Source of the DNA: Acidobacteriota bacterium
Lineage (GTDB): Bacteria; Acidobacteriota; Terriglobia; 2-12-FULL-54-10
Length of the DNA: 64,000 nt
Direction of reading: 5' to 3'
NCBI GenBank assembly: GCA_016191085.1
Contig: JACPPJ010000015.1
Location: 1-64,000, forward strand
Numbering within the stretch: the first letter of the stretch is position 1; each line of letters starts with the position of its first letter. The position numbers were made by a program, and so were the translations under genes. The notes under the pieces were generated by a model. The model was not told the DNA's origin. It did not search any database and saw nothing but the letters and a program-made list of their open reading frames with translations. Shown one piece after another: positions 10,501-18,543 of this stretch.

Positions 10501-11238
10501 CAGATTGGAGCCCATCACCGCCAACAGCTTGGCGTTGTACCAATCGGCGGACTCCGGAACATCGGTTTGCTCTCCCCAGGTCTCCGGCGAGGCCGGGGGA
10601 AGATCGCAGTACCAGTCGTAGAAGGAGAGCGAAACTGCCCCCATGAGTTGTAACATCCGAGCGCCCGAGGCGTAACTCACCATGGACATCGCCGGAATCG
10701 GTGAGAAGCCTGCGATTCGATCCGGACCATACTTCTTGATGGTGTGAATGTTGGCTGCGGCCATCAGTTCGAGCACGGTCTCCCAGTCGGCACGGCGGAA
10801 GCCGCCTTTTCCCCGCGCGCGCTGCCAGCGCCCTCGCGCCTCCGGGTTTTCGACCAGGGATTTCCAGGCCTCTACGGGGTCTTCATATTCGGCGCGGGCT
10901 TTAATCCACAAATCCAGCAGGGCTCCCCGTATATAGGGATACTTCACGCGCAGCGGGCTGTAGAGATACCAGGAAAAGGAAATTCCCCGCTGGCAGCCTC
11001 GGGGCTCATAGGGAGGCAGACCGGCTTCCAAAGTCGGATAATCCAGCCCCTGCATTTCCCAGGTAACAATCCCATCCTTCACGTGAATCTGCCAACTGCA
11101 TCCGCCGGTGCAATTCACGCCGTGGGTGCTGCGCACAATCTTGTCCGTTTGCCAGCGGTTGCGATAAAACTCTTCCCAAGTTCGCAGCCGTGAATCGAAC
11201 TGATCCTCGATCCAGTGGTGTGTCCCATTTGGCTTCAT
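7594..11238 (-). CDS. narG: Respiratory nitrate reductase alpha subunit NarG
   Basis: Catalytic subunit with bis-MGD molybdenum cofactor; reduces nitrate to nitrite. 1214 residues, family size about 1230-1250. The N terminus has the FS0 cluster ligands His39, Cys43, Cys47 and Cys82 in the context [13 protein letters not shown]. The motif [19 protein letters not shown] contains Asp212, equivalent to the Mo-ligating Asp222 of E. coli NarG. No full twin-arginine export signal is seen, consistent with a cytoplasmic active site. The start overlaps the upstream cytochrome gene by ATGA, so narG is cotranslated with a c-type cytochrome. MoeA at 45.6-46.8 kb could serve its cofactor. Confidence 0.97.
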   Translation of the reverse strand: MKPNGTHHWIEDQFDSRLRTWEEFYRNRWQTDKIVRSTHGVNCTGGCSWQIHVKDGIVTWEMQGLDYPTLEAGLPPYEPRGCQRGISFSWYLYSPLRVKYPYIRGALLDLWIKARAEYEDPVEAWKSLVENPEARGRWQRARGKGGFRRADWETVLELMAAANIHTIKKYGPDRIAGFSPIPAMSMVSYASGARMLQLMGAVSLSFYDWYCDLPPASPETWGEQTDVPESADWYNAKLLAVMGSNLNMTRTPDCHFAAEARHNGSKLWVFSPDFSQVSKYADEWVGINAGQDGAWWMAVNHVLLQEYHHQKQIPYFLDYAKKFTDAPFLVELTEQNGAYRPGKLLHANRLIQHRDLENGEWKFLMWDEGENRPKVPMGTVGSRWGTEKGKWNLVLKDAVDGSDIRPALTLLDNYDEVVLVQFDDFGKGGVLQRGVPVKLMETSTGSSVFVTTVYDLLMAQYGVCRDLPGEYPQDYDDETLPYTPAWSEKYTGMRRELLIRFAREWASTAERTQGKCMIIIGAGVNHWYHNNLMYRAAIQALTFCGCVGVNGGGLAHYVGQEKLAPMESWSAIAFAKDWVPAARLQNATSWHYVHTDQWRYEKQFTEYNDVPAQQAANSLASGHTVDVQVKAVRNGWLPFYPQFNRNSVEVVRDAVAAGARTDEEIIAHSLQMLKGGRLRFAVEDPDAPENWPRVWYIWRGNALLSSAKGHEYFLKHYLGTHNNAIAEDLAKDSVKEVVWHETAPQGKMDLVVDLNFRMDTSALYSDIVLPAATWYEKADLNSTDLHSFIQPLSVAVPPCWESKSDWQIFQALSKKFSQLAAKHFPEPVQDLVAAPLAHDTPAEIAQPEVKDWADGEVEAIPGKTMPALKVVTRDYKNLYNQFISFGPLVRASGLGAHGTSYDVKDLYDEAVLTGPTASWNGGTYPSLADDEQVCNLILRFATVTNGELAYRSYKNMEEKVGLPLAHLAEKTRSVRVSYKTLQSRPQRLINSPMWSGLLENGRPYSPFTYNLECMVPWRTLTGRQHLYLDHSGYIAFGEHLPTYKLKPHHARYADLLFSKQAGPTKMLNYLTPHGKWHIHSTFADNERIAALSRGCEPLWMNHHDAAELGIQDNEWVEVHNDHGVVVTRAAVSARIPQGVCIQYHSPERTCAVPKSPLRGDRRAGGHNSLTRVRFKPNLMVGGYGQFTYHFNYWGPTGVNRDTHVLVRKLPELKW

Positions 11239-12197
11239 GATTTACCTTCCAGGCTGGCCGCTCGAAGGAGAGATTCGCGTGCCGCGCCCAATCTCCGTTT
11301 CCAGATGGCGTCAAGAGAAATCAGGGCCACGATCGCGCCTCCTAGTCCCAAAAAGAAAAAGCCCAGGATCACCGCCGATTCGGCCTCTCCGCCTCGCTTT
11401 GCAGCATCCTCAAAGTACGCGACCAGGAAAACGATTTCTTCCTGCTCCAGCGGACGCGAGTCAAATAAAGACCGCATCTCCGTCGTAGGAGGAGCGCTGA
11501 GCCAAGCGGCGAGGCTCTTACGCCCCCGCTTGCGCTCATAGACCCGAGTCAGGTCTGGCGCCAGCCGGCCGCCTCCAAGCCCTCCAAAGCTCCTCATCCC
11601 ATGACATGAGAAACAGGCCGGTCCCCCATTGGCCAGGGGGCGGGTACCTCCAAAAAGTTCCTTTCCTTGCTCCACATCCTGAGGAGTAAACGGACGGTCG
11701 CTGATCTCAACCACCGCCGCGGGCGGTTCGGGGGAACTTGATTCTGGCGCCGGGATGGGCGTCTGGGGTGGGATGGGTTCTGGCGCCGATCGCTTCGATT
11801 CTGCCTCTAGGAAATCGAGGAGAGCGGAGGCGAGTGCCGGGGTCATCTCCGGGAAGTCCGGCATGACGATGCCTCCGGCGGCTTGCAGAATTTTCTGTGC
11901 ATATGGATCCCCGCTGTTGATGACCGCTTCCGGATTGCGCAGGAATCGAATCAACCAGTCGCGATCCTTGCGTTGGGTGACGCCTTTCAGATCCGGTCCG
12001 CTCAGAGGTCCCTCGCCGATGGTGTGACAAGCGGTGCAGTTTTCTTCAAAGAATTTAGCTGCATCTTGAGCATCCATACAGACGGGGACCATGAATAGCA
12101 CCAGAGAGATAGCCAGCCATGAGCTGCGGGGCGTTTTGTCGTCTCCTGCGCGCAGACCTTGTTTGCTGTGGGCCAAGTGTTCAGTCTCTTTCCTCAT
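11235..12197 (-). CDS. Diheme membrane-anchored c-type cytochrome of the nar cluster
   Basis: Predicted periplasmic diheme cytochrome, about 320 residues from the ATG at 12197. A hydrophobic signal/anchor ([15 protein letters not shown]) lies near residues 27-41. Heme site 1 is CTACH, in a cytochrome c domain with the Met-bearing motif [10 protein letters not shown] Pro/Ser-rich linker ([14 protein letters not shown]) leads to heme site 2, CFSCH, and a C-terminal membrane helix ([19 protein letters not shown]) precedes a basic tail. It is coupled to narG by a 4-nt overlap. A role as redox partner of the nitrate reductase or of alternative complex III is inferred from position only. It is not obviously the NarC protein of Thermus. 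Confidence 0.8.
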   Translation of the reverse strand: MRKETEHLAHSKQGLRAGDDKTPRSSWLAISLVLFMVPVCMDAQDAAKFFEENCTACHTIGEGPLSGPDLKGVTQRKDRDWLIRFLRNPEAVINSGDPYAQKILQAAGGIVMPDFPEMTPALASALLDFLEAESKRSAPEPIPPQTPIPAPESSSPEPPAAVVEISDRPFTPQDVEQGKELFGGTRPLANGGPACFSCHGMRSFGGLGGGRLAPDLTRVYERKRGRKSLAAWLSAPPTTEMRSLFDSRPLEQEEIVFLVAYFEDAAKRGGEAESAVILGFFFLGLGGAIVALISLDAIWKRRLGAARESLLRAASLEGKS

Positions 12198-12303
12198 ATT
12201 GGTGATAGCAAAGACCACAATTACCAACCCTGTTCGATTCAACCAAGGCATCCTGACAGCCAGTGTGACAGTGACCGGATACGACGCCACTCGCCGGCGA
12301 ATC

Positions 12304-13563
12304 TCAAGGTGCGCTGGCGGCGGCCTTCGCCGGAGAACTTTGCCAGGACGCTGCCTGGATGCTCTTCAAGAAGGCCAACGTGTCGGAAAGTTCCTTGCTG
12401 TTGAAGACAGGCCACGCGATGGCTGATTTCTCCATCCGCTGCAACATGGCCGGACCGTGGTTCCACATAGCGCGGGCGATGTTGATCGGTGTGAGATTCC
12501 CCTGCAGACCTGTCAGATTCGGCCCGATACTGGTGCTTCCTCCCGTAGTGCTATGACATCCGGAACAGCCTTTTACGGCAAAGGTCCTAGCCCCAGCACC
12601 AGCATCTCCCTCTCGCTTCATAGATAAGGAGCTGAGGTAAGCCAGCAAGTCAGCCAATTCTTGCGCTTCAAATTGGGGGAGCGCAATCGACAGAACAGCC
12701 ATCATCCGTTGCATTTCGGGAGCGTGATTCCACATGACGAGGGCAATTGCCCCGTACTTTCTCGGCAAAGCCGCTCGGCTCAAATCGGGTCCAACTCTTC
12801 CGCCGTATCCACCAATGCTATGGCATTGCACGCAGTGTTTGATTCGAAAGAGGGCTTCACCCTCGTCGGAACTCGGCGGACGAACATAGCGATAATAAAC
12901 ACGATCTGCAGAGGGACCTGCCATAAGCCGGATGTAGGCCTGTAAGTCCGCCATCTCGCTGCCCTGGAAACGCGGGAAGGGCACGCCCTTTTCCTTCATG
13001 GCTCCGAACATGCCAGGGGCGTGATTCCACATAGCTGCGACCCATGCAACCGGATTCCGATTACCAGCTACACGTGCGAGGTCTGGGCCTACTTTCCCTC
13101 CTTTTCCCTGGATGGCGTGGCAATCCATGCAGCGCTTGGTTTGGAAGACCAGTCGGCCTGCCTCGTTGTTTCCCGATTCATCCAGCGACGAAGCCATCGT
13201 CAAGAACGCGAACAGATCTTCCATCTCTTCTCCCTCGAACTTCGGAAGCTGAACTTGCTCCGTCGACATCCGCTGCCACATCTGCGGTCCATGACTCCAC
13301 ATGGCCGCGGCGAAGTCCAAGCCGTCCCCGGCAGAAGGTATTCGACTGAGGTTCGGCCCAATATTTCCTCCCTCGCCCATAACGGTGTGACACCGTGCGC
13401 ATCCCTTAATCGAAAAAACTTTCAAACCCTCCTTCGGATCCGGATTCCGGCCAAATGCGGCGGAAATCAAAATCGCCCACGCCAAAAGAAGCCCAACCGA
13501 CCGAAGCATTGGAATCCTGGCACTGAGGATCGTTACCGGGAGTGATCGTCGCAACTGGCACAT
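12304..13563 (-). CDS. Tetraheme protein built of four tandem cytochrome c domains
   Basis: Secreted or membrane-tethered c-type cytochrome, 419 residues from the ATG at 13563, which follows GAGGAGG. A signal helix spans residues 19-37. Four homologous domains follow, each with CxxCH (residues 55-59, 145-149, 244-248, 333-337) and, about 30 residues later, MW(S/N)H(G/A)P.M (residues 88, 178, 277, 366), probably including the axial Met. The repeat period is about 90-100 residues, which indicates internal duplication of one monoheme unit. It lies 106 nt upstream of the diheme cytochrome gene, same strand. Function as an electron shuttle or wire between alternative complex III and other acceptors is inference. 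Confidence 0.85.
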   Translation of the reverse strand: MCQLRRSLPVTILSARIPMLRSVGLLLAWAILISAAFGRNPDPKEGLKVFSIKGCARCHTVMGEGGNIGPNLSRIPSAGDGLDFAAAMWSHGPQMWQRMSTEQVQLPKFEGEEMEDLFAFLTMASSLDESGNNEAGRLVFQTKRCMDCHAIQGKGGKVGPDLARVAGNRNPVAWVAAMWNHAPGMFGAMKEKGVPFPRFQGSEMADLQAYIRLMAGPSADRVYYRYVRPPSSDEGEALFRIKHCVQCHSIGGYGGRVGPDLSRAALPRKYGAIALVMWNHAPEMQRMMAVLSIALPQFEAQELADLLAYLSSLSMKREGDAGAGARTFAVKGCSGCHSTTGGSTSIGPNLTGLQGNLTPINIARAMWNHGPAMLQRMEKSAIAWPVFNSKELSDTLAFLKSIQAASWQSSPAKAAASAP

Positions 13564-13860
13564 TGCATCCTCCTCTATCCCGAGCCCTGTAAGCCTTGAA
13601 TTTTGATACCGCGCTCCACAAGGACCGACCTCCACACCCCCAGGATCAAGGTGCTGGAGATCTGCTTTCCTCTGGCCACCGCTTACGAAAGCCGGTAATC
13701 CCGGAGCGATCCGCGCGCTCAGTATCACTTCATCGTTGGCGTTCCTTTTCCGGGTTTTGAACGTAAGCTATCAGGCTAGTCGATTCGAAAGTAACGAGGA
13801 AAGACGAAGGACTTCGGCTGGCCTTAATCTCAAATACCGTTCACCGCAGATTGCTGTTGA
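13564..13860. other. 297-nt spacer between two cytochrome genes
   Basis: I looked on both strands for an FNR/NNR-type box (TTGAT-N4-ATCAA) and a sigma-54 promoter and saw neither clearly. The promoter for the tetraheme-nar-act genes most likely lies here, because the next gene is 297 nt upstream. No gene is evident. Confidence 0.4.
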
Positions 13861-14202
13861 TCACGACTTAGCCAAGGTTCGAACAAACGCGATCACGTCC
13901 GCAATTTGTCGATCGGTGAGGCCCTTGACGGGCTGCATCTTCCCGCGACCCTCGGTGATTTGCTTTTTCAACTCATCGTCCGTCTTGCTTTGAACTGTCT
14001 GAGACGTTAAATCTGGCAACGTCACCTTCAATGATTTGGCAATGACCGGGTTCCCTTTACCGTCTGCTCCGTGGCACATCTTGCACTTCGAATCGTAAAC
14101 GGCCTTGCCCGACTGGGCATCGGCTCCCGCGGCAACATTTCCGCTGAACACAAATGACATAAGAATTGTTATGGTTAAGGCGGCAAAATATCTCACGATC
14201 AT
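13861..14202 (-). CDS. Monoheme class I c-type cytochrome (periplasmic)
   Basis: Small soluble cytochrome, 113 residues. A signal peptide (residues 1-25, ending near NVAAGA) is followed by the heme site CKMCHGADGKG at residues 40-50 and the axial-Met motif GKMQPVKGLTD near residue 90, then a C-terminal helix (IADVIAFVRTLA). This is the layout of cytochrome c6/c8-type carriers. It is the most upstream gene of the same-strand respiratory group. The 297-nt spacer before the tetraheme gene suggests a separate transcript. A mobile carrier between alternative complex III and terminal oxidoreductases is a reasonable guess. Confidence 0.85.
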   Translation of the reverse strand: MIVRYFAALTITILMSFVFSGNVAAGADAQSGKAVYDSKCKMCHGADGKGNPVIAKSLKVTLPDLTSQTVQSKTDDELKKQITEGRGKMQPVKGLTDRQIADVIAFVRTLAKS

Positions 14203-14461
14203 TCTCCTCGTTGTATTGTTACTGCTCTGGCGCAGAGATCGATGAACATCCCCTCCAGAAAGATGGCTGTCGGAGCGTCACGCCAAGCTCCTGCGAGATC
14301 ACGTTCTCCCCTTCTGATGAGCCGGGATGAGCGATGTGCAATCGAGAGACCAGCACAAAACCAAATGAACTTGTTAAAAGAAGGGTTTCCGTCCGGATCG
14401 CGACTCTCTGCGAGAGCGTCAGATTTTCGGACATCGGACAGGGGAGGGGAAACTGCAGACT

Positions 14462-14716
14462 TCAGAGCGGTATGCCGTATTTATGCATTTTGCAGTAAAG
14501 CGATTCTCGGCTGATACCCAGGATCTGGCTAGTGCGGCTTTTGTTGTTGCCGCACAGACGAAGCACCTGTTCAATCGCGCATTTCTCCATATGCTCCAAA
14601 GAAAACATGGAGAGGTCCACCGTGAAGTGCACCATTTCTTGCGGTAGGTCCCGATGGCGGCGAGGACAATTACCACCTCCGCGAATGAACTTTTTCTCCT
14701 GATGGGGTATCATCAC
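14462..14716 (-). CDS. Short Fis-type helix-turn-helix protein (possible remnant of an NtrC-family regulator)
   Basis: An 84-residue reading frame. Its last 45 residues match the C-terminal Fis/HTH_8 DNA-binding domain of NtrC-type regulators: LEHMEKCAIEQVLRLCGNN followed by the turn and recognition helix SRTSQILGISRESLYCKM. There is no AAA+ domain and no receiver domain, so this is either a stand-alone Fis-like protein or the surviving 3' end of a response regulator. Receiver-like and kinase-like fragments lie on the opposite strand within 1 kb, which favours a decayed locus. The N-terminal 35 residues are unremarkable. Confidence 0.5.
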   Translation of the reverse strand: MMIPHQEKKFIRGGGNCPRRHRDLPQEMVHFTVDLSMFSLEHMEKCAIEQVLRLCGNNKSRTSQILGISRESLYCKMHKYGIPL

Positions 14717-14733
14717 GCTTTCTCGACTAATCT

Positions 14734-14766
14734 ATTGCATGAACCGTTCCTAATTGCATGAACCGT
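14734..14766. repeat. Pair of 14-bp direct repeats in a divergent spacer
   Basis: ATTGCATGAACCGT occurs at 14734-14747 and again at 14753-14766, a period of 19 nt, about two helical turns. It sits between the Fis-like frame (minus) and the kinase fragment (plus). This could be a tandem operator; no binding protein is proven. Confidence 0.45.
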
Positions 14767-15334
14767 GCCAATCCCTCGGCAGGGCGGATGGGCAAAAGTA
14801 GATGCCTTTCAACAATGTTCAATTCCGAAGGAAACCGCGCGAAGCGATCGTCAGCGGCGCGTACGCGAGGCGCACATCGCACCGGGATTGCTGCTGCTTA
14901 TTCGCGCAACTGCACTGGTTTCAGGACTTCACTACGGACCTCTTAGAGACCGGCTACTCGCTTCACTATTGACACAAATGCCTCGGCGCATCTTGCTGAA
15001 TGCGCGAGACTCCAGATACGCGGATGGATTCACGCTAGAGGACGACGTCCATCTATTTGTGCGGGATAACGGCTGTGGCATTCCCTATGATAAATTGCCG
15101 AATATCTTTGAACCATTCTTTACAACCAAGGAGCCTGGGCAGGGCACGGCCTTAGCGCTTCTAATGGCTCGCAGCATTGCCGAAGAGCACTGGGGAACCA
15201 TTGAGTTAATCAATAACGCTGAGCGGGGAGTCACGGTCCGTGTTTGTCTGCCGCTGTGCAAAGGAAGAGAACAAAACACGCGCTGCGTTACTGGAGTTTG
15301 TCCCTTGACGGCAAACCGGATCTGCCGGTGTTGA
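14765..15334 (+). pseudogene. Histidine kinase 3' fragment (HATPase domain)
   Basis: Only the ATP-binding end of a sensor kinase is recognisable: DNGCGIP (G1 box), FEPFFTTKE (F box) and a degraded G2 box GQGTALAL where GTGLGL is usual, followed by the normal terminal strand GVTVRVCLPL. The dimerisation domain with the phospho-accepting His and any sensor domain are absent. The first 60 residues do not look like a kinase. I read it as a decayed gene. Confidence 0.6.
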
Positions 15335-15423
15335 TGATGAGCGGCTTTGGTACGATCGCTTCTGTGGTCGAAGCCATCAAAAAGGGTGCTGAAAACTTCA
15401 CTACCAAACCGTTTGAGGGTCGC
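15319..15423 (+). pseudogene. Response-regulator receiver domain fragment
   Basis: About 35 codons in a different frame from the kinase remnant read DLPVLMMSGFGTIAS, then VVEAIKKGAENFTTKPFE. This is the second half of an NtrC-type receiver domain (the Ser/Thr and Lys switch region), without the phospho-accepting Asp part or anything downstream. It stops being recognisable 8 nt before the 3' end of the tRNA gene. Together with the kinase remnant and the Fis-like frame it suggests a broken two-component system. Confidence 0.55.
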
Positions 15424-15430
15424 TTCGATT

Positions 15431-15506
15431 TGGTAGCGGCGCACGGACTCGAACCGTGGACCTAGGGATTATGAGACCCTCGCTCTGCCAACTGAGCTAC
15501 GCCGCC
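15431..15506 (-). tRNA. tRNA-Met (anticodon CAT), CCA end encoded
   Basis: Read on the minus strand, the sequence folds as a cloverleaf. Acceptor arms GGCGGCG and CGCCGCT pair over 7 bp with a G-U first pair. The D arm is GCTC/GAGC, the anticodon loop is CTCATAA giving CAT, and the T arm is CACGG-TTCGAGT-CCGTG. Discriminator A is followed by a genomically encoded CCA (15431-15433). The anticodon stem has a T-T mismatch at its loop end. The loop and stem resemble elongator tRNA-Met rather than the initiator, which would have three G-C pairs flanking the anticodon loop. Confidence 0.93.
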
Positions 15507-15767
15507 CCTTTTTATGTCCTGCAATCAGCGCTCACCAACAAAGATACCTGAGGGCAGCCGCAAGTGACAAGTAATTACCGGGGCAACCCGACGACCTTCG
15601 CAGGCCTCGAAACCCTTTTTAGGTTGAGTCGTTGTCACCTCTACGCTACCATGATTCCGCTGCGGATCGGAGTCCTGGTTTGAAAGCCACGAATTGAATC
15701 CGTCTGCGGATCCAATTGCACGAGGGAGAGCGCGGGTCGCTGTCACTGAACCGACCTAAACCGATAG
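15507..15767. other. Spacer upstream of tRNA-Met
   Basis: About 260 nt without a convincing gene. A 73-codon minus-strand frame (15525-15746) is low-complexity in character and has no clear ribosome binding site or family resemblance. The tRNA promoter should lie within the first 60 nt next to 15506. Confidence 0.4.
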
Positions 15768-16537
15768 AATGTCACATGCCGTGTCTATCGGCCTGAGTGT
15801 CCTCGCGGTAATAGTAGCTTCTCAAGTTGGTGGGAGGCTCATCTAGCAAGGCGAACCGCTCAGATTTCGAACAGAGCAGTTATTGAAGTCCAGGGCCTGC
15901 GCGCCGTCAAGAATCTCACCTTATTCAACGACGAGAAAGGTTATAAACTCCTACTGCGCAACACCGGTTCGGGCACAGCCAAGAATGTGTTGCTCTCGGC
16001 ATTCTATACACATGACTCGATCGGTTTCGACCTTTCCGAGATTTCTACAGAAAACCGGGAAGGGCCTACTACGCATATACGAACCACCAAATTGCAACTG
16101 TCCGCACAAAGGCAGGCAAAAGCGGCGGAAGAATCCTTGCGTAAACTCCGAGAGCAAGTAGAGGCTCAGCAGGAAGTGGGAAGAATGATTGTGGACAATG
16201 CAGTTCAGAGTGCCTCAGCTAAGATAAGTTTTGGGCAAAAACACACAGTTTTCGTCATGATTGGCTTCCCCAGACGATCAGTTTGGTTCCAGACCAAGCG
16301 GGGTCTGCATTGGAGTACGCGAGCCGTATTTCCATAGAGGCCGCCGCCGAATTGCGCAGTGCGTTTGATGCCCTGATTTTTGCCCAAATCAATATAGAGA
16401 TTCTTAGGGATGCCAAAGATACGTCCGGCACTTTTCCCGAGGACCAAAAGAAAAAAGCTTTGAAATATCTCGAACAGGCACTGAATGAAATAGAATCCGC
16501 TAGACCAAAACTGGCAGGCCACCAGCGGCCAGTATAA
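15768..16537 (+). pseudogene. Frameshifted hypothetical gene with a coiled-coil
   Basis: An open frame from 15768 to 16337 has no good ATG start and encodes a beta-rich stretch (YKLLLRNTGSGTAKNVLLSA), then a predicted coiled coil (LRKLREQVEAQQEVG). After about 16220 the protein-like signal passes to another frame, 16230-16537, which carries SALEYASRISIEAAAELRSA and ends in a Lys-rich helix (KKKALKYLEQALNEIES). The simplest reading is one gene that lost its 5' end and suffered a frameshift near 16215-16330. No family recognised. Confidence 0.35.
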
Positions 16538-16540
16538 ACA

Positions 16541-16627
16541 GCGGGTAACGAATGGCGCATTGCGCCGTGGACTTTTCCCGAATTTACGAACCCACGGCGA
16601 GAAAAAGCGCTCGCCGTGGCTACCCGC
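16541..16627. repeat. Imperfect palindrome, GTAGCCACGGC-type repeat
   Basis: Outer arms GCGGGTA (16541) and TACCCGC (16621) enclose an inner hairpin CCACGGCGA / TCGCCGTGG (16592-16619). The same core occurs at 46786-46868 and 54558-54584, so it is a dispersed intergenic repeat rather than a unique terminator. Confidence 0.6.
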
Positions 16628-16694
16628 CTTTGCGAATGGAACCTTGCCTTTGTACGGCTGAGCACAAACAGGAATAGGTGTTCCAACGGTACGC

Positions 16695-17213
16695 ATGAAA
16701 GAAATCCTTTTAATATTGGCGGGTGCGATTGGCGGTTTCGTTACGCATTCTATTTCAATGAAGGTCAGCTTCAAGCAACGGACAATTGAGAACAAGATCA
16801 AAGTTTTTGATTCCATCATCTCTCATTGGGTGAAAATGAGAAACTTCATCTACGCAAATCTTATTGGCGTACCAAACCAAAACTCGCAGCCCCAGGTGAT
16901 CTACCAGTTTGATCAAATTTATGGTGAATCACAGCAACTCATCGGCGAGGCGATTCTCGTGTGTGAGGACGCGTCGTTAACTAACGATGTGAACACCTTA
17001 AACGAGAAGCTGTACCGGACCGATTGGGTTCACTTGCCACTCCAGAGGGCAGACAAGATCATGGAAGAGATCAAGAAGGAAGCTATGTCCATCGTGGTGC
17101 GAATGCGTGAGGACATTAAGGCAAGTACGCGGCTTGAGTTGCGAGACTTTGTCCATATATTGTGGGCCTCGAAGGAGGATCAAGCCGCCAGCCACTTCTT
17201 GAAGGACGCCTGA
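16695..17213 (+). CDS. Hypothetical membrane-anchored protein
   Basis: 172 residues, starting MKEILLILAGAIGGFVTHSI: one N-terminal membrane helix, then a mostly helical soluble part (residues 25-172) rich in charged residues. I do not recognise the family. It has more A+T in its codons than the neighbouring respiratory genes and stands alone on the plus strand between a repeat and a convergent gene, which suggests an acquired orphan. The helix-rich soluble part contains VHLPLQRADKIMEEIKKEA and no Cys or catalytic signature. Confidence 0.6.
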   Translation: MKEILLILAGAIGGFVTHSISMKVSFKQRTIENKIKVFDSIISHWVKMRNFIYANLIGVPNQNSQPQVIYQFDQIYGESQQLIGEAILVCEDASLTNDVNTLNEKLYRTDWVHLPLQRADKIMEEIKKEAMSIVVRMREDIKASTRLELRDFVHILWASKEDQAASHFLKDA

Positions 17214-17324
17214 CTTTCCCCGGAAGGCCTTCCAGCCAGCAATCCTGCCACGCTGATATCCTCGTCCAGGTCCTCCCAATGGATTCCACGTCCCCTGGCA
17301 ATCAATCTCCAGTGCTTGCGCTCC

Positions 17325-17774
17325 TCATGCTTTCTTCGGCCCCTCATTGGCCGGATACCATCTGCCAGGCTCATACTTGAGATCATAGACATTCTTGAAG
17401 TCGGCTACGTGCTGCAACATTGCTGCAAGCTGCTTCCCTCGACCCTGAAGTCCCTCTTGCCACACCTTCTTCTCGATCGTGCCAAGCACCATGTATTCAT
17501 TCCCGATGACTTCCGGCGCGATCTGGCTGAAGCTCTGCGCTAACTTCGCTTCTAATTCGTCCTGATGCACCATAATCATTTCACAACGGGAACAATAGCG
17601 GCAAGTCTTGCCGAGCGCCATCGCGCCCCACCCTTCAATGTGAATAAGAAGCGCGAACTTCCGCAAATGGGTATCCTTCTGACACTTTGGACACTTGCTC
17701 AGGCGCACCTCCGCATAAGGGTTGAGCATGAATGAATAGCGAGGTGGTAACTCGCCAATTCTTCCTTTCGGCAT
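17325..17774 (-). CDS. Hypothetical zinc-ribbon-like protein
   Basis: 149 residues. Two Cys pairs, CPKC (residues 28-31) and CRYCSRC (near residue 58), could form a zinc ribbon, and they bracket the segment RKFALLIHIEGWG. The remainder is helical and ends in a tail with YEPGRWYP. Family not recognised with confidence. It is transcribed toward the orphan at 16.7-17.2 kb and lies 154 nt from the MerT-like gene. Confidence 0.6.
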   Translation of the reverse strand: MPKGRIGELPPRYSFMLNPYAEVRLSKCPKCQKDTHLRKFALLIHIEGWGAMALGKTCRYCSRCEMIMVHQDELEAKLAQSFSQIAPEVIGNEYMVLGTIEKKVWQEGLQGRGKQLAAMLQHVADFKNVYDLKYEPGRWYPANEGPKKA

Positions 17775-17928
17775 CCCTGTATTCTACTTGCAAAAACGAA
17801 AGCCGTGATCTCTTCTCGGGCGAATAGGGCGAGTGATAACCGAACCCGCGGAGGCGTGCGGACTACTTTCGCCCGTTCCCCAACACCCAGCATCCAACAC
17901 CCCAGACCTCACAACCCGTCCCTACGTA

Positions 17929-18537
17929 TTAGGCGTCAGGCGTGCGGTAGCGGCTGATGAAGAAAAAGAGGAGCACCGTGAAGGTGGCGAGGGCGGCCGA
18001 TGTGGGGATCGCCCAGCTCTCGTCGTACTGTGCCCATGGCAGGCCGGCGGCAATGCCCCAGTAGTGCAATGCTACGTAAGCCCAGAGAATATAGGCTGTC
18101 GTGGAGGTGACCAGAACTAGCAGCGACATATTGAGGAGCCACTTCCGCCGCCGTTTCACCTCCATCAATGTGCACACCCCGCGCCTACGGAAGTAAATTA
18201 TCAGCGCCGCCGCCGTCAGCAGTAGCGAAACCAGACGGAAGAGCCAGCGATAGTCGCCGTATAGCACGTTCCCCAAACTGGCGGCCACAGAAATACTGGC
18301 GATCCCGAGCAGCACCAGAACGATCGGCGTCAGGCAGCACAGCCCGGCTATTAAAGCCGAGACGGAAGAGAGAGCCAGAATGGCCTTGTGATCCATCTCC
18401 CGGCTCGGCCAGTTTCGACCCAAAGCACGGACAACGAACCACAACGCAACCGGAATGGCCAATGCAACGAAAATTAACAATGCGGAGGAAATCGGCACGA
18501 TACCAGCAGTATGCCAGCGGCTCGCGTCAGCGTGCAA
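17929..18537 (-). CDS. Membrane protein with MerT-like segment
   Basis: 202 residues with about five membrane helices. Residues roughly 55-115 resemble mercuric transporter MerT: SALIAGLCCLTPIVLVLLG carries the CCxxP motif in a helix, followed by a Tyr-Arg segment (YGDYRWLFRLVSLLL) and a cytoplasmic Cys (RRRGVCT) after the next helix. In MerT the paired Cys bind Hg(II). There is no merA, merP or merR nearby, so mercury transport is only a possibility; another metal or thiol function is equally open. It starts 6 nt after the stop of the DHH gene, so the two are probably cotranscribed. Confidence 0.6.
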   Translation of the reverse strand: MHADASRWHTAGIVPISSALLIFVALAIPVALWFVVRALGRNWPSREMDHKAILALSSVSALIAGLCCLTPIVLVLLGIASISVAASLGNVLYGDYRWLFRLVSLLLTAAALIIYFRRRGVCTLMEVKRRRKWLLNMSLLVLVTSTTAYILWAYVALHYWGIAAGLPWAQYDESWAIPTSAALATFTVLLFFFISRYRTPDA

Positions 18538-18543
18538 ATGTGG

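Noticed and set aside
7594-11238. Periplasmic (Tat-exported) nitrate reductase of the archaeal type
   Set aside because: NarG shows no clear twin-arginine signal, and a canonical NarI and NarJ are present.
13540-13560. TGGCAC...TTGCA string resembling a sigma-54 promoter
   Set aside because: The spacing between GG and GC is too short, and it lies on the wrong strand for the cytochrome gene.
15525-15746. 73-codon minus-strand frame upstream of tRNA-Met
   Set aside because: No family signal, and it occupies the region where the tRNA promoter should be.
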